Shown piece after piece: positions 1-8,648 of a DNA stretch of 64,000 nucleotides (its first letter is position 1; each line of letters starts with the position of its first letter). The notes under the pieces are model-generated. The model ran no database searches and was not told where the DNA came from. It saw nothing but the letters and a program-made list of their open reading frames with translations. The stretch lies in assembly GCA_005502805.1 (NCBI GenBank), contig SCMY01000001.1, positions 62,001 through 126,000 on the forward strand, given 5' to 3'. The DNA comes from Rhizobiales bacterium 2SD. GTDB lineage: Bacteria > Pseudomonadota > Alphaproteobacteria > Rhizobiales > Beijerinckiaceae. A program made the position numbers and the translations under genes.

Positions 1-1
1 C

Positions 2-220
2 AAGGCCGACAAGATGATGGACGACGCCGCCTTCGAGATCGACCCGGCCAAGCGCAAGGCCGCCTATCCGGAGATCGTCAACCTGCTCAACACCGAGGTG
101 CCGCTCTGGATGGCGACTGAGCGCCAGTTCATCTCGGTCACCAGCAAGAAGCTGAAGAACCACCACAACAATCCGCGCTGGCCGTCGAGCCACTGGGCGG
201 ATCTGTGGTTCGAGCCCTGA
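2..220 (+). CDS. ABC transporter substrate-binding protein, C-terminal end (partial)
   Basis: This is the last 72 codons of a gene that begins upstream of the window; the frame is open from base 2. The residues read like the C-terminus of a family 5 (peptide/opine/nickel) periplasmic binding protein: a helix with D-P-A-K-R, then V-P-L-W and a tail ending in W-F-E-P. That family is normally followed by two permeases and a double ATPase, which is the order seen here. The ligand cannot be judged from this fragment. Moderately high confidence, mostly from context. Confidence 0.75.
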   Translation, partial: KADKMMDDAAFEIDPAKRKAAYPEIVNLLNTEVPLWMATERQFISVTSKKLKNHHNNPRWPSSHWADLWFEP

Positions 221-232
221 TCCGGCCGAGCC

Positions 233-262
233 GGAGCGGCCGCCTCTGGCGGCGGCCGCTCC
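233..262. other. Strong intercistronic hairpin between binding protein and permease genes
   Basis: Perfect inverted repeat with 12-base arms (233-244 and 251-262) and a 6-base loop, entirely G+C in the arms, 12 bases after the binding-protein stop. No T-run follows, so it is a poor intrinsic terminator. Such hairpins after binding-protein genes commonly stabilise the upstream mRNA end and lower expression of the membrane genes; that role is inferred. Confidence 0.6.
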
Positions 263-351
263 CCGCCTGACCACCGCCTTTGACTAAGGACCGCTCGACC
301 AATTCGGATGCCGGCCATCCGGATACGTCCGGCGCTTGAAGACCACGGCTC

Positions 352-1329
352 ATGCACATTCTGAAACTGGCCGGACGACGGCTGATGAGCAGCATCCCGA
401 CGCTGCTCATCCTGCTCGCCGGATTGTTCATTCTCCTGCAGTTCGCCCCGGGCGACACCGTCGATGCGCTGATGGCGCAAATGGGCGGCGGCGACCCGGC
501 GCAGGCAGCGGAGTTGCGGCGCTTTTATGGGCTCGAAGGCAGCGCGGCCGTGCGCCTGCTCGACTATCTCTGGCGGCTGGTCCGGCTCGATCTCGGCTTC
601 TCCGCCATCTACAACAAGCCGGTCGCGACCGTGATCCTGGAGCGGCTACCGGCGACGCTGATGCTGATGCTCTCGGCGCTGAGCTTCGCCTTCTTCGCCG
701 GCATGCTGCTCGGCATCGTCTCGGCCCAGCGCGTCAACGGCTGGGCCGACACGCTGATCTCGCTGCTCGGCCTCCTATTCTATGCGACGCCGTCCTTCTG
801 GCTCGGCCTGATGAGCATCGTCGTCTTCTCGATCTGGCTGGCCTGGCTGCCGCCGGGCGGGCTCTACGAGATCGGCTCGGGCGCGACCGGCATCTGGCTG
901 GTGCTCGACATCGCCCGCCACCTGATCCAGCCGACGATCACGCTCGCCTTGATCTTCCTCGCCATCTATCTGCGCATCATGCGCGCCTCCATGCTCGAGG
1001 TCTCGACGCTCGACTTCGTCCGCACCGCGCGCGCCAAGGGACTGACCCGCGGCGAGATCGTCCGCCGGCACGTGCTGCGCAACGCCCTCTTGCCGATGGT
1101 GACCCTGATCGGCCTGCAGGCCGGCACCATGCTCGGCGGCTCGGTGGTGATCGAGAGCGTGTTCTCGCTGCCCGGCATCGGCCGCCTCGCCTATGAATCG
1201 GTGGTCCAGCGCGACCTCAACACCCTGCTCGGCATCGTCTTCGTCTCCGCCGTCATGGTCATCTGCGTGAACTTCATCGTCGACCTGATCTATGCGCGGC
1301 TCGACCCTCGCATCAGCGCGGGAGCCTGA
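352..1329 (+). CDS. Peptide-type ABC transporter permease (DppB/OppB family)
   Basis: A 325-residue inner-membrane permease of the binding-protein-dependent transport family. An N-terminal membrane segment is followed by a periplasmic stretch with the family hallmark F-A-P-G-D, then further hydrophobic helices. The cytoplasmic EAA-like loop near residues 222-242 (R-T-A-R-A-K-G-L) contacts the ATPase. The length fits DppB. It is the first permease of the operon, 131 bases after the binding-protein stop and 3 bases before the second permease. Substrate is not predictable from sequence; downstream enzymes suggest an amino-acid-like or dicarboxylic compound. Confidence 0.9.
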   Translation: MHILKLAGRRLMSSIPTLLILLAGLFILLQFAPGDTVDALMAQMGGGDPAQAAELRRFYGLEGSAAVRLLDYLWRLVRLDLGFSAIYNKPVATVILERLPATLMLMLSALSFAFFAGMLLGIVSAQRVNGWADTLISLLGLLFYATPSFWLGLMSIVVFSIWLAWLPPGGLYEIGSGATGIWLVLDIARHLIQPTITLALIFLAIYLRIMRASMLEVSTLDFVRTARAKGLTRGEIVRRHVLRNALLPMVTLIGLQAGTMLGGSVVIESVFSLPGIGRLAYESVVQRDLNTLLGIVFVSAVMVICVNFIVDLIYARLDPRISAGA

Positions 1330-1332
1330 GCC

Positions 1333-2163
1333 ATGAAGGCGCTCAAGCATTTCCTGATGAGCCCGGCCGCCATGCTCGGCCTCGTCCTGCTCGTCGTCAT
1401 CATCGGCCTCGCCCTCTTTGCCGACGTGCTCTATCCGCGCGATCCGCTCGGCCTCGCCGGCCGGCCGCTGCAATGGCCGAACCCCGCCGGCCGCTTCCTG
1501 CTCGGCACCGACGCATCCGGGCGCGACATCGCCGCCCAGATCGCCCATGGCGCCCGCACCACCCTGCTGATGGGCATCGTCTCGACCCTGATCGCGATCG
1601 TGATCGGCATCGTCATCGGCGCGCTTGCCGGCTTCTATGGCGGGTTGACCGACGACGTGCTGATGCGCCTGACCGAAGCCTTCCAGACCCTGCCGAACTT
1701 CATCCTGCTGCTGGTGCTCGTCGTCGTGGTTGGCTCGAACATGACGGCGGTGACGATCGCGATCGGCGTCGTCTCCTGGCCGGCGGTGGCGCGGCTGACA
1801 CGCGCCGAGTTCCTGACCCTGCGCAACCGCGAATTCGTCCAGGCCTGCCGTACCCTCGGCCTGACCAATCGCTGGATCATCTTCCGCGAGGTCCTGCCCA
1901 ACGCGCTCGCCCCGATCATCGTCTATGGCAGCGTGGTGATGGCGACCGCGATCCTGCTGGAGAGCGCGCTTGCCTTCCTTGACCTCTCCGACCCCAACAT
2001 CGCCTCCTGGGGCAACCTGATCGGCCAGGGCCGCAAGGTGCTGCGCAGCGAATGGTATGTCTCCGCCATCCCCGGGGTCGCGATCCTGCTGACCATCCTC
2101 TCGGTCTCGCTGGTCGGCCAGGGCCTGAACGACGCGCTCAATCCGAGGCTGCGCAACCGATGA
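1333..2163 (+). CDS. Peptide-type ABC transporter permease (DppC/OppC family)
   Basis: A 276-residue second permease. It has an N-terminal membrane helix, the conserved L-G-T-D-A-S-G-R-D stretch near residues 57-65 typical of DppC, and an EAA loop with A-C-R-T-L-G-L near residues 169-175. The protein forms the heterodimeric channel with the product of the preceding gene. Its stop codon overlaps the start of the ATPase gene (ATGA at 2160-2163), so translation is probably coupled. Confidence 0.9.
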   Translation: MKALKHFLMSPAAMLGLVLLVVIIGLALFADVLYPRDPLGLAGRPLQWPNPAGRFLLGTDASGRDIAAQIAHGARTTLLMGIVSTLIAIVIGIVIGALAGFYGGLTDDVLMRLTEAFQTLPNFILLLVLVVVVGSNMTAVTIAIGVVSWPAVARLTRAEFLTLRNREFVQACRTLGLTNRWIIFREVLPNALAPIIVYGSVVMATAILLESALAFLDLSDPNIASWGNLIGQGRKVLRSEWYVSAIPGVAILLTILSVSLVGQGLNDALNPRLRNR

Positions 2164-3773
2164 GCGCTCCCGCGATGACACCGCTCGTCCGCATCGAGGA
2201 CCTCTCCATCGCCCTGCCCAGGGGCGCCGACCGGCCCTTCGCCGTGGAGACGCTGTCTCTCACCCTGAACGCCGGCGAGATCGTCTGCGTCGTCGGCGAG
2301 AGCGGCTCCGGCAAGTCGATGACCGCCTCGGCGCTGATGGGGTTGCTGCCGCCCTCGCTGCCGGTCCGCAGCGGCAGGATCATGCTCGGCGAGCGCGATA
2401 TCGTCCGCCTCTCCGAGGATGAATTGCGCGCCATCCGCGGCCCGGAGATCGGCATGATCTTCCAGGAGCCGATGACGGCGCTGAATCCCTTGCGCACCGC
2501 CGGCGACCAGATAGCCGAGATGTTCCGCGCCCATACCGACCTGCCGCGGGCCGAGATCGAGGCGCGGGCGCTGAAGCTGCTCGACGAGGTCGGCATCCCC
2601 GAGCCGGCCTCGGCCTATCGCGCCTATCCGCACGAGCTCTCCGGCGGCCAGCGCCAGCGCGTGATGATCGCGATGGCGCTTGCCCTCGAACCGAAGATCC
2701 TGATCGCCGACGAGCCGACCACGGCGCTCGACGTCACCATCCAGGCGCAGATCCTCGAACTGATCCGCGACATCCAGCGCCGCACCGGCATGGCGGTGCT
2801 GTTCATCACCCATGATTTCGGCGTCGTCGCCGAGATTGCCGACCGGGTCATGGTGATGCAGCACGGCAAGGTCGTCGAATCCGGCAGCGCTGAGGCCGTG
2901 CTGCATGATCCACAGCATCCCTACACCAAGGCGCTGATCGCGGCGGTGCCGAGCCTGACGCCGCCGCCACCGCGCGCTTTGCCCGACCAGACCATCGCGA
3001 CGGTGCGCGATCTCTCGAAGACCTATCGCACCGGCGGCGGCTGGTTCGGCCGCAAGCAGCGCGTCACCTATGCGGTGAAATCGGCGACCATTTCCCTGCC
3101 GAGCCAGGCGACGCTCGGTATCGTCGGCGAAAGCGGCTCGGGCAAGTCGACCCTGGCGCGCTGCATCGTGCGCCTGCTCGATCCCGATAGCGGTGCGATC
3201 GAGCTCGGCGGCGTCGATTTCGGTGGGCTCGCGGGCGAGGCGCTGCGGCGCCAGCGCCATCTCGTCCAGATGGTCTTCCAGGACCCCTACGCCTCGCTCA
3301 ACCCGCGCCGCAGCGTCGGCGATCTCGTCACGCAAGGCCTGATCGCCCGCGGCACGAAGCGCTCCGACGCAATGGCTCGCGCCAAGGAACTCTTCGCGCT
3401 GGTCGGCCTCGATCCCGCCGCGACCGACCGCCTGCCGCATGAATTCTCTGGCGGCCAGCGCCAGCGCATCGGCCTCGCCCGGGCGCTCGCGCTCGAACCC
3501 AAGGTGCTGGTCGCGGACGAGGCCGTCTCGGCGCTCGACGTCTCCGTGCAGGCGCAGGTGCTCAAGCTCCTGGTCGAGCTGCGCGACAAGCTTTCGCTCT
3601 CGATGATCTTCATCACCCATGACCTGCGGGTCGCGGCGCAGATCTGCGATCGGATCGCGATCATGCAGCGCGGCGAGGTCGTCGAGCACGGCATCACCGC
3701 CGACATCTTCGCCGCACCGAAGCACCCCTACACCCAGAAGCTGCTTTCCGCCGTGCCGGGACGAGCGAACTGA
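2160..3773 (+). CDS. Double ATP-binding protein of peptide-type ABC transporter (DppD-DppF fusion)
   Basis: A 537-residue protein with two complete nucleotide-binding domains in tandem, so one gene replaces the usual dppD and dppF. The first has Walker A GESGSGKS at about 46-53, signature LSGGQRQR at about 160 and Walker B I-L-I-A-D-E-P-T near 180. The second has Walker A GESGSGKS at about 323-330 and signature FSGGQRQR near 429. The ATG at 2160 overlaps the previous stop as ATGA and is preferred over in-frame upstream codons inside the permease gene. It powers uptake through the two upstream permeases. Confidence 0.92.
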   Translation: MSAPAMTPLVRIEDLSIALPRGADRPFAVETLSLTLNAGEIVCVVGESGSGKSMTASALMGLLPPSLPVRSGRIMLGERDIVRLSEDELRAIRGPEIGMIFQEPMTALNPLRTAGDQIAEMFRAHTDLPRAEIEARALKLLDEVGIPEPASAYRAYPHELSGGQRQRVMIAMALALEPKILIADEPTTALDVTIQAQILELIRDIQRRTGMAVLFITHDFGVVAEIADRVMVMQHGKVVESGSAEAVLHDPQHPYTKALIAAVPSLTPPPPRALPDQTIATVRDLSKTYRTGGGWFGRKQRVTYAVKSATISLPSQATLGIVGESGSGKSTLARCIVRLLDPDSGAIELGGVDFGGLAGEALRRQRHLVQMVFQDPYASLNPRRSVGDLVTQGLIARGTKRSDAMARAKELFALVGLDPAATDRLPHEFSGGQRQRIGLARALALEPKVLVADEAVSALDVSVQAQVLKLLVELRDKLSLSMIFITHDLRVAAQICDRIAIMQRGEVVEHGITADIFAAPKHPYTQKLLSAVPGRAN

Positions 3774-3786
3774 CGGAGCCTCACCC

Positions 3787-4299
3787 ATGAGCGAGATCCA
3801 CGAACCCGGCGAGACCTTCGTCGTCCAGCCTGGCAGCGCGACCAGCTACTGGCAGCCCGTGCCGGCCAACGGCCATATCGAGGTCGCGCTCGACCCGTCC
3901 AAGGTCAGGATGGACAATCCCCTCGCCTTCGGCACCCAGACGGTGCCGCCCGGCGGCCATGTCCGCGAGCACAGCCATGACCGCCATGAAGAGGTCATCT
4001 ATTTCCTCAGGGGCAAGGGCCGGGCCGTGCTCGACGGCAAGGATGTGCCGGCCGTGCCGGGCACCGCGATCTTCATCGGCAAGAGCCGCCGCCACATGTT
4101 CATCAACGACGGCACCGAGGATCTGCACTGGGTCTGGCTGATCGTGCCGAACGGCCTCGAAGACTTCTTCCGCCTGATCGGCCGCCCGCGTATGGCAGGC
4201 GAGCCGGCCCCGGAGAATTTTCCGCGACCGGAGAACGTGCTTGAGATCGAGCGCCAGACGGTCTTCGCGGCCCAGCCGAAGGACCAGCGTCAACCTTGA
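3787..4299 (+). CDS. Cupin-domain protein
   Basis: A 170-residue single-domain cupin. The first cupin motif is visible as G-x-x-x-x-x-H-S-H-D-R-H-E-E-V, with a later P-G-T-A-I-F-I and R-R-H-M-F-I-N; the histidines and glutamate are the expected metal ligands. A tail of about 45 residues follows the barrel. Start chosen at ATG 3787, 13 bases after the ATPase stop. It could be a small metal-dependent isomerase or dioxygenase, or a ligand-binding accessory protein. Its place between a transporter and two amino-acid-type enzymes suggests it acts on the imported compound. Confidence 0.8.
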   Translation: MSEIHEPGETFVVQPGSATSYWQPVPANGHIEVALDPSKVRMDNPLAFGTQTVPPGGHVREHSHDRHEEVIYFLRGKGRAVLDGKDVPAVPGTAIFIGKSRRHMFINDGTEDLHWVWLIVPNGLEDFFRLIGRPRMAGEPAPENFPRPENVLEIERQTVFAAQPKDQRQP

Positions 4300-4308
4300 G
4301 GGAATTCG

Positions 4309-5106
4309 ATGATGGCGAGTGAACGACGGATCGGCCTGATCGGCTTCGGCACGATCGCCCGGGACATCCATGCCCGGCTCGGGAACGAGGGCTTTTCCTT
4401 CGCCTGCCTGCTGCGGCCGGATTCGCCGAGCCGCGCGAGCGTTCCCGAGGGCATCGCCCTCGTCGCCAGCATCGATGAGCTCCTCGCCTGGGGCCCTGCG
4501 CTCGTCGTCGAGGTCGCCGGCCAGGCTGCAATCGCCCAGACTCTTCCCGCGGTTCTCGCCGCCGGCATCCCGGTGCTGCCGGCCTCGACCGGAGCGCTCG
4601 CCGACGACGATCTCCTCGCCCGCCTCACCGAAGCCGCCGAGCAGGGCGGAACCCGGCTGATCGTGCCCTCCGGCGCGGTCGGCGGGCTCGATTATCTCGC
4701 CGCGCTGCGCGAGACGGCTGACGCACGTGTCCGCTACACCTCGCGCAAGCCGCCGGCTGCCTGGGCGCCCGAGCTCGCCGCCCTTGGCTTCACGGAGAAG
4801 GCCGCGCAGGCCGAGATCGCACTCTATGAGGGCACGGCGCGCGAAGCGGCCAGACTCTATCCGAAGAACCTCAATGTCGGGCTGACCATCGCGCTGGCGG
4901 TCGGGCACGAGCGCCTGTCCGTCCGCATCGTCTCCGACCCGAAGGCAGCCGGAAACACCCATGAGATCGAGACGGAGAGCGCGCTCGGCACCGCCCGGCT
5001 GAGCTTCGTCAACCTGCCCGCGCCCACCAACCCCAAGACCTCGGCCCTGACGGCCGCCAGCCTCACCGCGGCGATCCGCCGGCAATTCGATCGCATCGCG
5101 GTCTAG
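4309..5106 (+). CDS. Aspartate-dehydrogenase-type NAD(P)-dependent oxidoreductase (NadX-like)
   Basis: A 265-residue protein with an N-terminal Rossmann fold (I-G-L-I-G-F-G-T-I-A near residues 8-17) and a C-terminal aspartate dehydrogenase domain. Family hallmarks are the P-S-G-A-V-G-G-L-D stretch, P-K-N-L-N-V and the tail motif N-P-K-T-S-A-L-T-A. Length equals characterised L-aspartate dehydrogenases (about 265). Known family reaction: L-aspartate to iminoaspartate/oxaloacetate with NAD(P). A GAGGGA ribosome site at 4298-4303 serves ATG 4309 or 4312. No nadA/nadC is nearby, so a catabolic role with the neighbouring B12 enzyme is more likely than NAD synthesis. Confidence 0.85.
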   Translation: MMASERRIGLIGFGTIARDIHARLGNEGFSFACLLRPDSPSRASVPEGIALVASIDELLAWGPALVVEVAGQAAIAQTLPAVLAAGIPVLPASTGALADDDLLARLTEAAEQGGTRLIVPSGAVGGLDYLAALRETADARVRYTSRKPPAAWAPELAALGFTEKAAQAEIALYEGTAREAARLYPKNLNVGLTIALAVGHERLSVRIVSDPKAAGNTHEIETESALGTARLSFVNLPAPTNPKTSALTAASLTAAIRRQFDRIAV

Positions 5107-5118
5107 GAAAGGACCTCA

Positions 5119-6909
5119 ATGACCGCGCCTTCGCTGCCGAAGCTCGCCGATCTCGTCCCGCCGAACTTGCGGCCGGGCGCCGAGTTGCTGGCCGAGGGCG
5201 CCGCCATGGCGCGCAACTGGCAGGTCGGCCGCAATCTCTTCCTCGATACGGCCGGCGTCGCCTGCGAGGCCGACTACAAGCGACGCATGGCGGGCGAAGG
5301 GCGCATCATGCAGCACGCCCATATCGGCTTCCGCAGCGTCGAGCGCACGCTGGAGGCGATCCGGACCGTTCATGAGAGCTGCGCCAGGCTCGGCGTCGGC
5401 GTCGACCGCTTCGGCATCACGCTCGACTGGTCGATGGGCTATCCGCTCGCCGAGCGCGACAAGCGTCCGCGCGGCACCGGCATCGTGCTCTCGGGTCCCG
5501 AGGATTTTTCCCGCATCACCGGCGTCGTCCCGGCTGCGGCGCATTTCGGCGATTTCATGCTCGGCCTGCCCGGCGCGGTCGAGAACACCCGCGCCGCGCT
5601 GGCGGCCGGCGTCACCACGGTCGGCAATCTCGGCCAGTATTTCACCTTCCGCCTGCCCGACTGGGACGACGACGTCGCCACCACTGAGGCGACCGTGACG
5701 GCGCTCGGCCTGATCGCGGCCCAGCCGGTCGAGGTGCTCGTCCATTCCAATCTCGACGACGGCTTCGCCGGCCTGTTCTCCGACATGAGCTCGGCGCTCG
5801 GCATGGTGCTCATCGAGAAATACATCGTCGAGGAGCTGATCGGCGCCCGCGCCTCGCATTGCTACGGGCACCATTTCACCGCGCCGCTGGTGCGGCTCGC
5901 CTTCCATCACGCGCTGATGCAGGTGACCGACACGCCCGGCAGCATGATCTTCGGCAACACGGTCAGCTACAAATCGACCCCGGCCGGCAATTTCGCCAGC
6001 CTCGCCAGCTATCTGCAGGCCGATATCTGGTCGCTGCGCCGCCAGCACAGCGGTCATGCGATCAATCCGGTGCCGGTCACCGAGAACGAGCGCATTCCCG
6101 ACACTGACGAGATCATCGACGCCCAGACCTTCGCCGGGCGGCTGGTCGAGCACGCCTCCGGCAGCCTCGGTATGATCGACCTCGCCCCCGTCGATGCGAT
6201 GGCGGAGAGCCTCGTCTCTGGCGCACACAAATTCCGCTGCCGGGTCCTCGCCGGCCTCGCCGATCTCGGCGTCGACATCGCCGACGCCGCCGCGATCATG
6301 CTGGCGCTCCGCCGCATCGGCCCGCGCCGGCTGGAAGCGGCTTACGGCTCGGGCGCTCCCGATCGCGCCGCCTGGGGCGGGCGCCGCGCTCTGGTCGAGG
6401 CCGAATGGGTCGAGGAGCTCCGGCACGAGACGGAAGGCTGGCTCGACAAGGTCCCTACACCTATCCGCGCCGGCATCGGGCAGGCAGGCCTCAAGGTCTG
6501 CATCGCCAGCAGCGACGTGCACGAGCACGGCAAGAGCCTGATCGAGCATCTGTTGACGCGGCTCGACGCCGAGCCGGTCGACGGCGGCACCTCGGCCGAT
6601 CCCGACGACCTCGTCGCCATCGCCCTGGCCAATGACTGCGATGTGATCGCGATCAGCACCTATAACGGCATCGCCCTGCGCTTCGCGACCGAGGTGCTGG
6701 CGGCTCTGGAGCGCGCCGGAGCGAGCCTGCCGGTCTGCATCGGCGGCCGGCTCAACCAGATTCCCGAGGATTCCAATTCCGGCCTGCCGGTCGATGTCAC
6801 CGACGATCTGAAGAAGCTCGGCGTCATCCCCTGCCCGACGCCGGAAGGCCTGGTTGCTGAGCTGGAGGCACTAGCCCGAGCGCGCTCGGCGCAGGCCGGA
6901 GCGGCATGA
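5119..6909 (+). CDS. Adenosylcobalamin-dependent mutase-like fusion: glutamate-mutase-E-like barrel plus B12-binding domain
   Basis: A 596-residue protein in two parts. Residues about 455-590 are a B12-binding Rossmann domain with the base-off motif D466-x-H468-x-x-G471, followed by A-I-S-T-Y-N-G and C-I-G-G-R, matching the small subunit (S/sigma) of glutamate mutase. Residues about 1-440 resemble in layout the large E/epsilon barrel subunit: G-V-T-T-V-G-N, then N-P-V-P-V-T-E-N-E-R, then D-A-Q-T-F-A-G. In clostridial glutamate mutase these are separate proteins; here they are fused in E-S order. Twelve bases after the aspartate-dehydrogenase gene. The B12 domain is secure; substrate and exact reaction are unknown, and the barrel similarity was judged by eye. 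Confidence 0.8.
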   Translation: MTAPSLPKLADLVPPNLRPGAELLAEGAAMARNWQVGRNLFLDTAGVACEADYKRRMAGEGRIMQHAHIGFRSVERTLEAIRTVHESCARLGVGVDRFGITLDWSMGYPLAERDKRPRGTGIVLSGPEDFSRITGVVPAAAHFGDFMLGLPGAVENTRAALAAGVTTVGNLGQYFTFRLPDWDDDVATTEATVTALGLIAAQPVEVLVHSNLDDGFAGLFSDMSSALGMVLIEKYIVEELIGARASHCYGHHFTAPLVRLAFHHALMQVTDTPGSMIFGNTVSYKSTPAGNFASLASYLQADIWSLRRQHSGHAINPVPVTENERIPDTDEIIDAQTFAGRLVEHASGSLGMIDLAPVDAMAESLVSGAHKFRCRVLAGLADLGVDIADAAAIMLALRRIGPRRLEAAYGSGAPDRAAWGGRRALVEAEWVEELRHETEGWLDKVPTPIRAGIGQAGLKVCIASSDVHEHGKSLIEHLLTRLDAEPVDGGTSADPDDLVAIALANDCDVIAISTYNGIALRFATEVLAALERAGASLPVCIGGRLNQIPEDSNSGLPVDVTDDLKKLGVIPCPTPEGLVAELEALARARSAQAGAA

Positions 6910-6989
6910 GGCGAACTCCGCCGCGCTGATGACATGATCGGCGCGAAGGGTTCGGACATGCCGGAACGGCTTCCCGAAAGGACATCAGC

Positions 6990-7373
6990 ATGACGACCAC
7001 CCGCAGCCTCCTGGCGGGCGCCGCCCTCTTCGCCGCACTTGGCCTTGGCGGCCTCGCGCTGGCGCAGGGCCATCAGGGCCATGGCAGCCATGGCGCGACC
7101 CCGCCTGCCGCCGCCGACACCGCCGCAACGCAGGCCTACAAGGCGGCCAATGACAAGATGCACAAGGAGATGGGCATCAGCTTCAGCGGCGACGCCGATG
7201 TCGACTTCGCCCGCGGCATGATCCCGCATCATCAGGGCGCGGTGGACATGGCCAAGGTCGTGCTCGCTCATGGCAAGGACCCCGAACTGCGCAAGCTCGC
7301 CGAGGGCGTCATCACCGAGCAGGAGAAGGAGATCGCCTTCCTGCGCGACTGGCTGAAAAAGCGGGGCAAGTGA
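6990..7373 (+). CDS. Exported DUF305 protein
   Basis: A 127-residue protein with an N-terminal signal peptide (cleavage probably after A-L-A near residue 25), a short His/Gly-rich linker (G-H-Q-G-H-G-S-H-G) and one DUF305 four-helix domain with the diagnostic M-I-P-H-H-Q-G-A-V-D-M-A. DUF305 proteins are often found with copper or other metal handling genes and the histidines and methionines suggest metal binding, but the activity is not established. It lies 80 bases after the mutase gene and has its own hairpin downstream, so it may be a separate unit. Confidence 0.85.
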   Translation: MTTTRSLLAGAALFAALGLGGLALAQGHQGHGSHGATPPAAADTAATQAYKAANDKMHKEMGISFSGDADVDFARGMIPHHQGAVDMAKVVLAHGKDPELRKLAEGVITEQEKEIAFLRDWLKKRGK

Positions 7374-7386
7374 TCTTTGCCACACC

Positions 7387-7412
7387 GCCCCGGATTCATA
7401 GCGATCCGGGGC
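7387..7412 (+). terminator. Hairpin after DUF305 gene
   Basis: Nine-base perfect arms (7387-7395 and 7404-7412) with an 8-base loop, 13 bases after the DUF305 stop. Only a short pyrimidine-rich stretch follows, so termination would be weak. Confidence 0.5.
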
Positions 7413-7549
7413 CTGCCTCTTGCCAACCGCTTGCCCTGCGGGGCCGGCTTTGGCAGAGAGACGGCGCGACTTGCGTCCACGCATCCTGCATGCACAAGCC
7501 GTGATTCACACTTGGGCTCTGCTCTCGCCTCCGGCTGCTCGCGGGTTCG

Positions 7550-8644
7550 ATGAAAAAATACCTCGACTATCTCTGGCCGCTGATCGGCCTCGTCGCCGTG
7601 ATCTGGTCGGTCGACCTGCTCTGGGACAAGCTCAAGACCGAGGCCCTGACCAATGAGGCCGTCGCAGCCCAGCTCGAACAGGCCGGCCTCTGGGACGCCG
7701 TCAAGATCGTCGCCACCGGCATCGGCCAGAAGATCGCGCTGATCCCACCGGCCGCCTTCTTCCATGCCGGCCTCGCGACGCTCGTCGCCTATGCCGCGCT
7801 CGCCTGGTACGACCGGATCGCGCTTTTGCACCTGCACCGCGAGAAGGGCATCTCCTGGGCCTATATCTCGCTCTGCTCCTTCGTCACCTACGCGCTCTCG
7901 CACAATATCGGCGCCTCGGTCTTCTCCGGCGGCATGGTGCGCTACCGCGCCTATCACGCAAAGGGCCTGAGCGCGGCCGAGATCGCGGTGCTGGTCGCGC
8001 TCTGCTCCTTCACCTTCGCCTTCGGCACCATCCTGCTGATGGGGCTCGTGCTCATCGGCGAGCCGCAGATCCTGCGGCCACTGCATCGCCTTTCCGACTG
8101 GTTCGGCATCGGCGACAAGCAGGCCCGCCTGATCGGCTTCGCGCTGCTCGCCTTCTGCGTGCTCTATACGATCGGCTCCTGGCTGCGCTTCAAGCCGCTC
8201 AGGATCGGCTCTTTCGAGCTGGTCTATCCGCGCCTGCCGATCGTCGCCCGTCAGTATTTCGCCGCGCCGCTGGAGCTGATGGGCGCCGCCGGCATCATCT
8301 ATTTCGCCCTGCCGGAACAGGGCAATCCCGGCTTCTTCATCGTGCTCGGCGCCTTCCTGATCTCGTTCTCGGCCGGCTTGCTCAGCCAGGTGCCGGGCGG
8401 TGTCGGCGTGATGGAGGCGGTGTTCCTGGCGGTGATGCCGGGCGTGCCGGCCCCGGCCGTCTTTGCGGCATTGCTGGTCTGGCGGATGTTCTACCTGATC
8501 ATCCCGCTGGTGGTCTCGCTGCCGATCGTGCTCGCCTTCGAGCGGGCGCAATTGCGCAAGGCGCTGGCGCACGAGACTCAAGTGAAGGCTCAGGAGCAGG
8601 CGGCGGCCAAGGCTGCGGCCCTGCACATCGATAAGCCGGAGTAG
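7550..8644 (+). CDS. YbhN/lysylphosphatidylglycerol synthase-like integral membrane protein
   Basis: A 364-residue polytopic membrane protein with about eight hydrophobic segments. The S-H-N-I-G-A-S-V-F-S-G-G-M-V-R-Y stretch near residues 119-134 and the later Q-V-P-G-G-V-G-V-M-E-A are hallmarks of the UPF0104/AglD/YbhN family, which is also the membrane half of MprF flippases. No C-terminal aminoacyl-transferase domain is present, so it is not a full MprF. A lysine/alanine-rich cytoplasmic tail ends the protein. Likely lipid-related membrane function; the substrate is unknown. About 175 bases of non-coding sequence precede it. Confidence 0.8.
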   Translation: MKKYLDYLWPLIGLVAVIWSVDLLWDKLKTEALTNEAVAAQLEQAGLWDAVKIVATGIGQKIALIPPAAFFHAGLATLVAYAALAWYDRIALLHLHREKGISWAYISLCSFVTYALSHNIGASVFSGGMVRYRAYHAKGLSAAEIAVLVALCSFTFAFGTILLMGLVLIGEPQILRPLHRLSDWFGIGDKQARLIGFALLAFCVLYTIGSWLRFKPLRIGSFELVYPRLPIVARQYFAAPLELMGAAGIIYFALPEQGNPGFFIVLGAFLISFSAGLLSQVPGGVGVMEAVFLAVMPGVPAPAVFAALLVWRMFYLIIPLVVSLPIVLAFERAQLRKALAHETQVKAQEQAAAKAAALHIDKPE

Positions 8645-8648
8645 AGCT

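Noticed and set aside
1923..3788. A 621-codon antisense frame across the double ATPase gene
   Set aside because: The composition is that of a complementary-strand shadow and the plus-strand gene has two full Walker/signature sets.
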